A stretch of 64,000 nucleotides of DNA from JAAYVZ01 sp035384965 (GTDB lineage Bacteria; Acidobacteriota; Thermoanaerobaculia; Thermoanaerobaculales; Thermoanaerobaculaceae): NCBI GenBank assembly GCA_035384965.1, contig DAOOJE010000013.1:1-64000 (forward strand), given 5' to 3'. Positions 8,324-16,543 of this stretch are shown here, in pieces. Each line of letters opens with the position of its first letter. Positions within the stretch are counted from its first letter, which is position 1. A model generated the notes under the pieces. It searched no databases, was not told the origin of the DNA, and saw nothing but the letters and a program-made list of their open reading frames with translations. A program made the translations under genes and the position numbers.

Positions 8324-8827
8324 GTGAGCCTCTTCCTTCCTTTCCTGGCGGCGGTGGCGGCGGCAACGCCGCCACCGGCTTCGCTCCCCCCGCCGCCCGA
8401 GCCACGCGTGACCCGGGTCGTGGTCCTCAAGGCGGCGCGGCTGCTGCACCTGCTCGCCGGCGACCGGGTGATCCACACCTACCAGATTGCGCTCGGCCCG
8501 AACCCCGTGGGCCACAAGGAGCGCCAGGGGGACGGCCGCACCCCCGAAGGCACCTACATCCTCGACTGGCGCAATCCGAACAGCGCCTTTTACCGTTCGA
8601 TCCACATTTCCTACCCCAACGAGCGCGACCGTGAAACTGCGCGCCGGCTCGGCGTCCATCCCGGCGGCGACATCGTCCTCCACGGGCTGCCCAACGGCCT
8701 CGGCTGGCTCGGCGCGAGCCACCGCCAGCGCGACTGGACGCTGGGGTGCATCGCCGTCACCAACGAGGAGATGGACGAGATCGGGGAGCTCGTGCCGAAC
8801 TGCACGCCGATCGAGATCCGCCCCTGA
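8324..8827 (+). CDS. L,D-transpeptidase (YkuD/YafK type), exported, 167 aa
   Basis: A cell-wall enzyme of the L,D-transpeptidase catalytic fold. It has a short hydrophobic N-terminus (SLFLPFLAAVAAA) then a proline-rich linker, so it is exported. The catalytic region reads HGLPNGLG followed by DWTLGCIAVTNEEM, giving the His and Cys; the wording is typical of YafK-like murein L,D-transpeptidase or endopeptidase proteins. Upstream GPNPVGHKERQGDGRTPEG is the strand region conserved in the fold. GTG at 8324 is chosen because it gives a clean signal peptide; the longer frame upstream runs through the promoter zone of the divergent SDR. Confidence 0.85.
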   Translation: MSLFLPFLAAVAAATPPPASLPPPPEPRVTRVVVLKAARLLHLLAGDRVIHTYQIALGPNPVGHKERQGDGRTPEGTYILDWRNPNSAFYRSIHISYPNERDRETARRLGVHPGGDIVLHGLPNGLGWLGASHRQRDWTLGCIAVTNEEMDEIGELVPNCTPIEIRP

Positions 8828-8961
8828 TCACCCGTCTGGTCGAACACCGAGGGTCAACACCGGCCAGTGAGAGCAACGCGCGCGCCGAAGGCAGAGGAGA
8901 CAGGCAGTTTCATCTGCTGCCCTGCATGTCGACCTGTACCCGGCGGCAAAGCCGGCATGAC

Positions 8962-9516
8962 CTACGGAGTGATCTCGAACCGAGCGGTGGCGCAGGGTAG
9001 CTGCCCCGACTCACTGAGGTACACCTCCGCCGACCACATCCCATACAGGCCATGCTCGACGATCGAGGTCCCCCCCACCGGGAAAGGAGTGTCGACCACC
9101 TTGCGAGCCCTGCCTGTGGAGTCCACGACCGTCACCAGCACACGCTCCTTGACCGGGAGCGGATAGCCAGGGAGAACCCGCCCTTCCGGGCTGGCCTGGC
9201 CAGGCTCGGCCACTGGCACATCCAGCACCTGGTATAGATGCCCGCGGGGTGTCTTCAGCTGCAACCTCAGAACCGTGACATCCTTGTAGTCAGCAGGGAA
9301 ACTGGTCCGCAAGACCACGTCGAGTGTCGTCGTGGCGGAGAACACGCCGCGCTGGTCGAGCCGAGCGTCTCCCGACGGAAGTACCTCGAGGGTACAGGGC
9401 GTGATCGGACGCTCGAGCTCGTCAGACTTCAGGGCTGAGACTTGACCAACCAGGCCAACGAGGATCGCCACGGCAGTCACGATCGTCACATTCTTCGTCC
9501 TTGACCGCAGATGCAT
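8962..9516 (-). CDS. Secreted beta-sandwich protein of unknown function, 184 aa
   Basis: I do not recognise a named family. Residues 1-29 form a signal peptide (basic start, then IVTAVAILVGLVGQVSA). The rest is rich in alternating hydrophobic strands (TLDVVLRTSFPADYKDVTVLRLQLKTP is typical), suggesting an Ig-like or fibronectin-like sandwich; it has two Cys. It lies 12 nt after the giant subtilase, so both are probably cotranscribed and exported together. It could be an accessory, inhibitor or substrate of that protease. Confidence 0.7.
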   Translation of the reverse strand: MHLRSRTKNVTIVTAVAILVGLVGQVSALKSDELERPITPCTLEVLPSGDARLDQRGVFSATTTLDVVLRTSFPADYKDVTVLRLQLKTPRGHLYQVLDVPVAEPGQASPEGRVLPGYPLPVKERVLVTVVDSTGRARKVVDTPFPVGGTSIVEHGLYGMWSAEVYLSESGQLPCATARFEITP

Positions 9517-9528
9517 CTCGCCCCTCCT

Positions 9529-12500
9529 TCAGAACGGAACCTTGACGCCGTAAACGACACCCGCGTCGGTGCCAACGTGAATCATGCCGTTGCGATACTC
9601 GTAGGCTGGAGCACCTACGGCCCCACTTCCATCGCCCAACACTCGTGAGGTCGGCGCCGCGCCGGTCACCGGGATCTGGTACAGTCGGCCGTCACTCGAT
9701 CCGACCCAGATGTAGCTGCCGCCTGAAAACAACGGCGTCGACGGCGACGGGATGGTGCTCACGGTCCATGACGCGCTCGCCGTGCTGCCGCCGTCGTCCA
9801 GCGCCCACACCGTGTTGGTGGTGGACAGATACAGCCGAGACTGACCGAACGCTGGGAACACAAACCCCTTGACCGGCCCCCCCGCGAGACCGCAATCGAA
9901 GTATCCGCCGGGCAGGGACGTCCAGAGGTTCGCCCCGGTGGCCGGATCGATCGCGAAGACGCGGCCCTGGTTCGTGCCGACGTACAGACGGCCGTTGGCG
10001 AGCACCGCACCGCCGTCGATATCGCCGAGCGCCCTCGACCACACCTTGACAAGGCTGGCAGGCGGTCCCGGGTCGATCCGCAGGCACCACAGTGTGTCCT
10101 GGCTGCCGCCGGCCTTGGCACGCGAGGTGAAGTAGATGTACTTGGTCGCAAGATCGATCGTGGCGGCGCCGGAGACGATCCCGAAACCGCTGGCTCCGCC
10201 GCCGTTGGTGAACGGGGCGAACGCCTGGACGCCGCTCGTCTTGTGGAAGGCGTAGAACGCGTTGTCGGACGAGGTGTTTCGGGTACCTGCCAGGATGTAG
10301 TCGAAGCCCGTCGCGTTGTAGGGGGGATCGGAGATCAGCACTGAAGGCGCAGCCTGGAACATCTCCGCTCCTGGTCCCGACGAAATGCTCGACATCCAGA
10401 TGACCGCCCCGGTGTCGGCGTTCACGGCGTAGAGGTGTCCGTCCTGCGAACCCAGCATGGCGACCTTGCTGGCACCCCCGAGGCTGATCGGAATGATGGG
10501 CGGACGTCCCTGAGCCGGGGCGTTCATGGCGAGCGGGGTCCAGTTCGCCGGCCACGCCCCGCCCGCCTCGGACGAGGTCATGCCGTGCAAGTTGCGATCG
10601 TTCGAGACACTGAACACACCTCCCGTGGTCGCAAGCCCTGGGAGAATCCCCGGGTTGGTCATGGCCGAGGCGGCAGTGCTGTAAGCCCACTTCACGTCAC
10701 CCGGCGTGAAGGGCCTGGCCACGACCACCTTCCCGGACGAGTAGAGCCCCGAGGTATTGGCGACGTAGGCGGCGTAGTGATAGGTCGTGTTGTCTGTCGC
10801 GGCGGTGTCGATGCAGGTTCGGTGCTGCCCGGAGTACGCACCGGCGTCCGTGCACACGGTGGTGCCGTCGGTGGGGCCGGTTGGAGCGCTCCCGACCTTG
10901 CGCTGCACCCGGGTGTGCAGGTAGGCCCCACCCAGCGTCGGGTTCTTCCACTCGAGCAGGACTCGGCCACTGCCGGGCGACCCCGTGGTGGCGGTGAAGA
11001 ACGACACGTCGTCCGCCGCAGAGGTGCAGCCCTGCGGCACATCGGCGGTCACGACCACGTCGTCGATGAACCAGCCTGCAGCTCCCGTGCTGCAGTCGGC
11101 CACCACGGCGAAGCCGATTCGGACATTTCTCCCACCACACCCCTCCGTCGTTCCCGTGATCAAGTTGCAGACGACATCCAGATCGACCAGCGTGTTCACG
11201 TAGCTCGTCTGGCTGCCACCCCAGATTGGCCGACCTGCTGCCCCTGAAGGCGTGCAGCTTCCACCGTTGTAGACCGAGCGGTTGTAGCTCGTGCCGCCCA
11301 CAATCGCCGATGCAGGCACCTGTGTCACGGAGCTGCCGTCCAGCGACACCATGAGCATCGCGCCGTCATAAGCTCGTTGCCCCGACAGCTCAAAATCCCA
11401 TCGGTGCCAAAAGCTCAGTCTGGCGTTGATGGACCCGGCAGGAATGCTCAGGCCGGTGCTTCCTCCTGGCCAAGCAAGCGCCCATTTGCTGACGCCGTAA
11501 CCGGTTGTGCAGTCTGCCGAGCTGCCACCGTAGCGGAACGAGTTGGGTGCGCTCCGCGCATTGCATGCCACCGTTCCCCGCCAATCGTTGGCATCGCCCA
11601 CGATGAAACCGCGCCCCCAACCGGCGAGGTCCCCGGCGCTCAGAGAGTCAAAGCTCTGTCCGTAGAGCTGCTGGTTGGCGCGCGGTCCGGCGGGCGTGCC
11701 GCTTCGCTCGACAAGGTTTCCGTCATCCAGTCCGTTGGCGGAGTCGACAGCCCGTACCACGTAGTAATACGGCGTGCCGGAGAACAGCGCGGTAGTGTCT
11801 GAGAACGAGGTCGCGGCAAGGTTGGCGGCGATACGGTTGGCCGCCGAGGGTGCGAACCCCGGGGTGGTCGATCGGAACACCTCGTATGAAATCGTGCCCG
11901 AACACAGGGAGCTGGCCGCCGACCAGCTCAGGTTGAGGGTACAGGTCGAGTGCATCGGCGTGGAGACCGACGTGAGTCCGGCGAAAACAGGAGGAGCATT
12001 GCACGGCCCGAACGCCGTCGCCGACACGCAGTTGGAGGCCGGGGACTGGCAGATCCCCGTGCTGTCCACGCCGCGAACGCGGTAGGAGTACGTGCGACCG
12101 CCTTCGGCCCTGGTGTCGACGAAATTCGTATCGCTGATCCCCTCGGCAAGGACGGAGTAGGTGCCTCCCGGACACGCGCCGTCGGCGCGAAGCACTCTGT
12201 ACGTCGAACCGGCAGGTGATCCGGGGCTCCAAGTGACCGTGATCTCGTTGCTGCTGGTGGCAGTGGCGCTTCCTGCTGTGGGGGTGCCGGGGACCACCGC
12301 ACAGGACACCCCGGAGACCACGAGGGCGTAGGGCTGCGGGCCGGTAGGCACGTTGTACGCGTTGACGCGGATGCTCCAAGTGCCGCTGGCCGGGGAACTC
12401 ACGTAAACCTGCTCGAGATTGTTCTTGCGGTCGGCCGAACCACCGGTGAAATCCTTACGGTTGGGGAAGTACTGCGTGCCTCCCGGTGCGAAGACCTGGA

Positions 12501-14868
12501 GGTCGAGATCGTTCACGAGCTCGGTGGCCGCGAAGAGTGCACCGGGAGGATCGGTCCACGCCAACGTGACCACGAGGGGGTTGGCGTCGGATCCCACCAC
12601 AAAGGTGTAGTCATGGTATCCGCCCGTGGATAGCCCCGGGCTGACGTCGTGGACCTCGAGCAGGCGTCCCGGGCTGTCGCCCCATCCAGAGCCGGGGAAA
12701 AGCGACCGCTCGAGATCCACCCTGCCCCAACCCTGGGCGTTGTTCGGGAGGTCGCGCGGGCTGTCCCATCCAGGAGGGATCTCCCTCGTGGTGCCGGTCC
12801 CGTACTGGCCCGGGCCCATGTCCCAGGCGCCGTTCACGAGCGTGGCCTTGACCAGCGCCGAGGACGGATTGAACCCGTCTGCGGGAACGGCGCCCGAGTT
12901 GGTGGCGCTCGAGTGGTTGGCGTGCCAGCCGTCTGTGTAGTATTGCCGGACGAGAACCGCCGCGCCTGCGGTGAGCGGGTTCGACATCGAGGTTCCACCC
13001 ATCGTCAGGTAGTAGGGGCGCTGCGCCGTAGGGACGTTGCAGATCCCCCATTGCTCGTACTGCTGGTTCACGCTCGTTCGGGTCGAGATGATGGCGATGC
13101 CGGGTGCCACGAGCTCGGGCTTGATCCGCCCATCGTCGGCCGGGCCGCGCGAGGAGAACGCACCCATACCGTTGGCGTTGTCGGCCATCAGGTCGTTGCG
13201 GATCGGGTCGGCAGAATAGCTCGAGGAATCGAACCAGTACCACGCCTGCTGGGCACGCGGATCGGATGTGCCCGGGGTGCAGTCACCCTCCGGATACTCG
13301 TAGACGAAGTCGGGGCGGTGGTTCTCGGACGCACCCACGGTGATGCAGTTCTTGGCGGTACCGGGCGACCCCACCGAGTCGGTGTCGATGACGCCGTCCG
13401 CAGGGCTCGTGTCCTCACCGCTGTTGCCCGCCGAGAACGTGATCACCATGTCCTTGTTGCTCCAAGTGAAGGAGTCGAGACCCTGGGCGTTGGTGTTGTA
13501 GGCTCCGGCTGCCGCCGCACCCCAGGAGTTGGAATGCACGCGAGCCCCATCGGCGTACGGCGGCAAGAAGAGGTTGCTGATGGGCGACGGGATGCTCAGG
13601 CCGCCTGTGGAGGTCATGATCGACTGGAACACGAACTGCGCCTTGGGGGCCGTGCCGGCAAAGCTGGTTGCCGGAAAGGTGTTGGTGGCAGGGTCAGAGC
13701 CCGAGCGGACACCGTTGCCGACAATCGACCCGGAAGTATGAGTGCCATGGCCACCGCTCGGGTTGGGGTCGTCCCAGGTTGAGCGCGCCAGCGCGTAGCC
13801 TTTGATCACCCGCAACGGATTGGTGCTCGAGCCCTGCTGCCCGAAGTCGTGGTGCAGCGTGGAAAGGTTGCCGGTATCGAGGCCGGTGTCCGCTGCTGCC
13901 GCGATCTGCCCCTCGCCGCGGATCCCTCGCGCCCAGACGTCCTCCACGTCCATGACCGGTCCCGCCACCGCTCCCCTCCCAGTTGCGGTGTTCGCCGACG
14001 TGCGAGCGACGTTGTTGTGCAGCACGGCCTCAACGAAGCGCTCGACCCACAGCGTCCCGGGCAACGCCGCCAGCCGGTAGGCCTCGCGCGCCGGCGCTTT
14101 CAGCCGGGCGATCCAGGTGTCCGGGGTGTTGCCCGGGGTGATCTCCTCAGGCTCGACCGCCTTGCCCGCGATCCCCGCGCGTGCGGCAGCGAGCGACGAG
14201 TAGACGCCGCGATCCAGGATCACCGTCATGTGCAGCGGTCGATCGGGGTCGTTGAGCGCGATGTACTCGAGTTTGGGGTCGAGCCGAAACGCCGGCTGGA
14301 ACAACCCGGCCCAGAAAACCTCTGAACGGTCGGTCAGGGCCTCGCGCTGTTGCCGGTCGAGCTGCACGAGAAAAGCGAGTTCGGGGATGTAGTCCCGCAC
14401 CGCGACACGGATCGAAGCCAGATAGCTCTTCAGCGCCTCCAGCTCTCGCGGCGAGGCTGCCTGCACCAAGAAGAGCTCTGGCAGGTCGTGGGCAAACTCG
14501 TCGCGAACCAGCAGCGGGTTGAAGCTCGAGAGGTCCGGCGGCAGGAAATGACGCCGACCCTGCGAGTCCATCGACACCAGGCGGGACGTCGAGAAGCGGA
14601 TGGCCTTCAAGTCGATGACGGGGCCGCCCTGCGGCTCTGCGCCCTCCGCCCTGGCCGCAGCGGGCTCGAAGCGCGCCACGAAGGGGTGCTCCGCCTTCCA
14701 GGTCGAGGGAATGACGCATGGCTGCAGGGAGGGATCCTCTAGCCGGTCAGCGGAAAAGGCACCTCGAGGCGGAACCGTTGCCGATGCCTCCTCGACAACC
14801 CGGCCCGAGATCCCTGCGGAAAGGCCCACCGCAATCAGCGCGACCAGCAACTTTCTCGCCTTCCTCAT
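9529..14868 (-). CDS. Giant secreted S8 subtilase with FN3, MAM-like and beta-propeller domains, 1779 aa
   Basis: A secreted serine protease. After a signal peptide (about 1-30) and a 250-residue pro-region comes the subtilase domain. Its catalytic residues are Asp327 (AADTG), His374 (GGHGTHTSG) and Ser627 (GGTSMSNP), with the oxyanion Asn in AGNSG (482). Next is a P-domain-like sandwich (about 730-850), two fibronectin type III-like modules (about 860-1065), a MAM/lectin-like sandwich (about 1080-1260) and a C-terminal PQQ-type propeller with DGHLYAVNADTGAVIW-like blades (about 1390-1779). PqqD overlaps its start by ATGA. Fusing a subtilase to a PQQ-like propeller is unusual; the propeller may bind substrate or anchor the enzyme. 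Confidence 0.9.
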   Translation of the reverse strand: MRKARKLLVALIAVGLSAGISGRVVEEASATVPPRGAFSADRLEDPSLQPCVIPSTWKAEHPFVARFEPAAARAEGAEPQGGPVIDLKAIRFSTSRLVSMDSQGRRHFLPPDLSSFNPLLVRDEFAHDLPELFLVQAASPRELEALKSYLASIRVAVRDYIPELAFLVQLDRQQREALTDRSEVFWAGLFQPAFRLDPKLEYIALNDPDRPLHMTVILDRGVYSSLAAARAGIAGKAVEPEEITPGNTPDTWIARLKAPAREAYRLAALPGTLWVERFVEAVLHNNVARTSANTATGRGAVAGPVMDVEDVWARGIRGEGQIAAAADTGLDTGNLSTLHHDFGQQGSSTNPLRVIKGYALARSTWDDPNPSGGHGTHTSGSIVGNGVRSGSDPATNTFPATSFAGTAPKAQFVFQSIMTSTGGLSIPSPISNLFLPPYADGARVHSNSWGAAAAGAYNTNAQGLDSFTWSNKDMVITFSAGNSGEDTSPADGVIDTDSVGSPGTAKNCITVGASENHRPDFVYEYPEGDCTPGTSDPRAQQAWYWFDSSSYSADPIRNDLMADNANGMGAFSSRGPADDGRIKPELVAPGIAIISTRTSVNQQYEQWGICNVPTAQRPYYLTMGGTSMSNPLTAGAAVLVRQYYTDGWHANHSSATNSGAVPADGFNPSSALVKATLVNGAWDMGPGQYGTGTTREIPPGWDSPRDLPNNAQGWGRVDLERSLFPGSGWGDSPGRLLEVHDVSPGLSTGGYHDYTFVVGSDANPLVVTLAWTDPPGALFAATELVNDLDLQVFAPGGTQYFPNRKDFTGGSADRKNNLEQVYVSSPASGTWSIRVNAYNVPTGPQPYALVVSGVSCAVVPGTPTAGSATATSSNEITVTWSPGSPAGSTYRVLRADGACPGGTYSVLAEGISDTNFVDTRAEGGRTYSYRVRGVDSTGICQSPASNCVSATAFGPCNAPPVFAGLTSVSTPMHSTCTLNLSWSAASSLCSGTISYEVFRSTTPGFAPSAANRIAANLAATSFSDTTALFSGTPYYYVVRAVDSANGLDDGNLVERSGTPAGPRANQQLYGQSFDSLSAGDLAGWGRGFIVGDANDWRGTVACNARSAPNSFRYGGSSADCTTGYGVSKWALAWPGGSTGLSIPAGSINARLSFWHRWDFELSGQRAYDGAMLMVSLDGSSVTQVPASAIVGGTSYNRSVYNGGSCTPSGAAGRPIWGGSQTSYVNTLVDLDVVCNLITGTTEGCGGRNVRIGFAVVADCSTGAAGWFIDDVVVTADVPQGCTSAADDVSFFTATTGSPGSGRVLLEWKNPTLGGAYLHTRVQRKVGSAPTGPTDGTTVCTDAGAYSGQHRTCIDTAATDNTTYHYAAYVANTSGLYSSGKVVVARPFTPGDVKWAYSTAASAMTNPGILPGLATTGGVFSVSNDRNLHGMTSSEAGGAWPANWTPLAMNAPAQGRPPIIPISLGGASKVAMLGSQDGHLYAVNADTGAVIWMSSISSGPGAEMFQAAPSVLISDPPYNATGFDYILAGTRNTSSDNAFYAFHKTSGVQAFAPFTNGGGASGFGIVSGAATIDLATKYIYFTSRAKAGGSQDTLWCLRIDPGPPASLVKVWSRALGDIDGGAVLANGRLYVGTNQGRVFAIDPATGANLWTSLPGGYFDCGLAGGPVKGFVFPAFGQSRLYLSTTNTVWALDDGGSTASASWTVSTIPSPSTPLFSGGSYIWVGSSDGRLYQIPVTGAAPTSRVLGDGSGAVGAPAYEYRNGMIHVGTDAGVVYGVKVPF

Positions 14869-15149
14869 TTCAGCCTCCGCATCACGTCGAGCACTCCCCG
14901 GGAGGGGTGCCTCTGGGGAGTCGCTTCCGGCTCGTTCTCGAGCGCCTCCTGCGCCTCCCGTATCAGACCGCGCCCCACCAGCTCTTCGAGAAGGTGCTGC
15001 ACATCGCTCAGAACCTGGTCTTTGCGGCCACCGAACCGGGCTTGTACGGCTGAGGCGATTTCCTCCTCGGTGGCGCTACTAAGCATCTCCCAGACCAGGG
15101 AACCACTGGCATTGAGGCCCAGCGCCCTGCCTTCCACCAAATCGATCAC
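14865..15149 (-). CDS. PqqD-family peptide-binding domain, 5'-truncated, 94 aa
   Basis: PqqD domains are RiPP recognition elements that deliver a leader peptide to a radical SAM maturase. The visible frame from GTG 15149 begins IDLVEGRALGLNASGSLVWE and ends in the usual winged-helix part. Reading upstream in the same frame to about 15185 gives VAWQVIGGEAVV, the normal first two PqqD strands, but there is no ATG, GTG or TTG before the stop at 15360-15362. The gene has therefore lost its real 5' end. The product from GTG 15149 would lack the first strands. The 3' end overlaps the subtilase start (ATGA). Confidence 0.75.
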   Translation of the reverse strand: MIDLVEGRALGLNASGSLVWEMLSSATEEEIASAVQARFGGRKDQVLSDVQHLLEELVGRGLIREAQEALENEPEATPQRHPSRGVLDVMRRLK

Positions 15150-15169
15150 GACTGCCTCGCCCCCGATGA

Positions 15170-15511
15170 CTTGCCAGGCGACGCGGTCTCGATTGCTGCG
15201 GTGTTGGCCGGTCGACTCTCGCCATCGACCCCTCGGGCGAGGTGTTTGGGTGCCTGCAGTGGCGCACCGAGTCCCTCGGCAACGTGCGTGATGGTCCCCT
15301 TCATATCCTCTGGCAAATGTCGCCCGTACGTCGAAAGATCGCCGAGATGGCGGTGCTGGTCAACCAGAGACTGCTCGAGCTGGGCGAGCCCATGGCATCC
15401 GCCGCGTACTGCCCTGGCCTGGCGGCACAGCTCACCGGCGACCCGATGCAACCCGACGCCGGATCGATCGCACGAGCGACGTTGATGGCACAGATGCGGA
15501 GCGGCTCCTGA
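15170..15511 (+). pseudogene. C-terminal remnant of a radical SAM/SPASM peptide maturase
   Basis: The plus-strand frame ending at TGA 15509-15511 encodes a typical SPASM tail: CGVGRSTLAIDPSGEVFGC, then LQWRTESLGNVRD, a linker, and AYCPGLAAQLTGDP. The three Cys positions (in CGVG, FGC and YCPG) match auxiliary-cluster ligands of maturases. The frame opens at 15170 with no start before GTG 15242, and the CX3CX2C domain is missing. The upstream 30 bases instead belong to the antisense PqqD. The remnant is followed directly by an HPr-kinase-like gene, as in intact PqqD/radical SAM/kinase RiPP loci. Confidence 0.72.
15183..15200. other. Head-to-head junction of two 5'-truncated genes
   Basis: Left of about 15185 the sequence encodes PqqD on the minus strand; right of about 15197 it encodes the SPASM tail on the plus strand. 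Neither reading frame has a start. This is the pattern left by an inversion whose ends fell inside two co-directional genes, or by an assembly chimera. Confidence 0.6.
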
Positions 15512-15618
15512 AGGTCCTCCTCGGCGGGTCGGTCCTGGAGGTCTGTCCGGACGCCAGCCTCAACGTCCAGGAGCGGGAAGCTCTGGCTCTCCTTGCCACC
15601 GGCGAGCACATCGCGGTC

Positions 15619-16341
15619 ATGCCGGACTTCCGTCTCGAGATCGTCCCCGCTCCGCCCTGGCCGCGCGACGACCCGTTTCGGCCTCCGTGGGGAGAGCCAG
15701 CGCGCGTGGCCGTTGCGGCCGACGAGGTCGTGCTCAGCCACCACCTCTTCCGGGCGCATCTGGATCCCTGGCAGCGCCAGGGGCGTCTGATCCGCGTCGA
15801 CGACAGCGGTGCCGCGCTCGCGATCACGCTGAGGGTCGCCCTCTGTAGCCTGCTCCCCCTTTCAGGTGGGCTCCCTTTGCACGCGGCCGGGGTCATCGCG
15901 CTCGGCCGCGGGCTCGTGTTTTTCGGGCCATCGGGGGCTGGAAAGTCGACCCTGGCTGGCTGCAGCCCGTTCCCGGTTGTCTCCGACGAGCTGGTCGTGG
16001 TGCGTGGCGACCCACCCGTGCTCGAGCCCAGTGGGTTCTGGGGCGCCAGAGAGGACACCAACCCGGGCGCAGGAGCCCGGGTGCCTCTGCGAGCCCTCAT
16101 CAAGCTCGACCAGGGACCGAGATTCGAGCTGGTCCCGCTACCTCCCGCCGAGGCGTGGCGCCAGTTGACCGAGGTCGTCCTCATCCCGGGACAACCACGG
16201 CTGTGGCGTCAGGCCGTGGACGTGATGGCGCGCCTGGTTGCCGGGGTACCGGTCTTCCGCATGCCCTGGAACCCATCCCTCCCCCCATGGGAGGACCTAC
16301 TGGCAGCGCTCTCGGAAGCCAGCGCCTTCGAGCCGACGTGA
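15619..16341 (+). CDS. HPr-kinase-like P-loop ATPase of RiPP type, 240 aa
   Basis: Contains GRGLVFFGPSGAGKSTLA (Walker A, about residues 94-111) preceded by LPLHAAGVI and followed by VVSDELVVV, the arrangement of HPr kinase/phosphorylase C-terminal domains. Short relatives of this kind sit in lasso-peptide and PqqD-containing clusters, where some phosphorylate the peptide. ATG 15619 is the first canonical start, but the frame codes convincingly further up (LKVLLGGSVLEVCPDASLNV), back to CTG 15508. That CTG overlaps the upstream TGA as CTGA, mimicking the ATGA/GTGA overlaps seen elsewhere, so the true protein may be about 277 aa. Confidence 0.72.
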   Translation: MPDFRLEIVPAPPWPRDDPFRPPWGEPARVAVAADEVVLSHHLFRAHLDPWQRQGRLIRVDDSGAALAITLRVALCSLLPLSGGLPLHAAGVIALGRGLVFFGPSGAGKSTLAGCSPFPVVSDELVVVRGDPPVLEPSGFWGAREDTNPGAGARVPLRALIKLDQGPRFELVPLPPAEAWRQLTEVVLIPGQPRLWRQAVDVMARLVAGVPVFRMPWNPSLPPWEDLLAALSEASAFEPT

Positions 16342-16543
16342 CCCCTCGCGAGGTCACCAGGACAGCAGCACTCAAGCGGCGGCGAGAATTGAAGCATCGG
16401 CGAGAAGGTGGGAAAGCCAGCCAGCACAAGCGGCCAGCATACCTCGGCGGTCTGCTGGTCGTCTCGCGCCACCGGACGCCTGAAGTGGGTCCTTCTGATC
16501 CGCCGGCAGGTGGTGTAGCCTGCGCTCCTGTCGGGAGGCCTCG

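Noticed and set aside
8828..8961. A RiPP precursor peptide in the gap between the L,D-transpeptidase and the small secreted protein
   Set aside because: No short ORF with a leader-like N-terminus and Cys/Thr-rich core was found; the hairpin-like sequences there are too short to support one.
15509..15511. The TGA ending the SPASM remnant read as selenocysteine, since the genome has tRNA-Sec
   Set aside because: The frame after it does not continue the domain, the SPASM tail is already complete, and no SECIS-like hairpin is evident.
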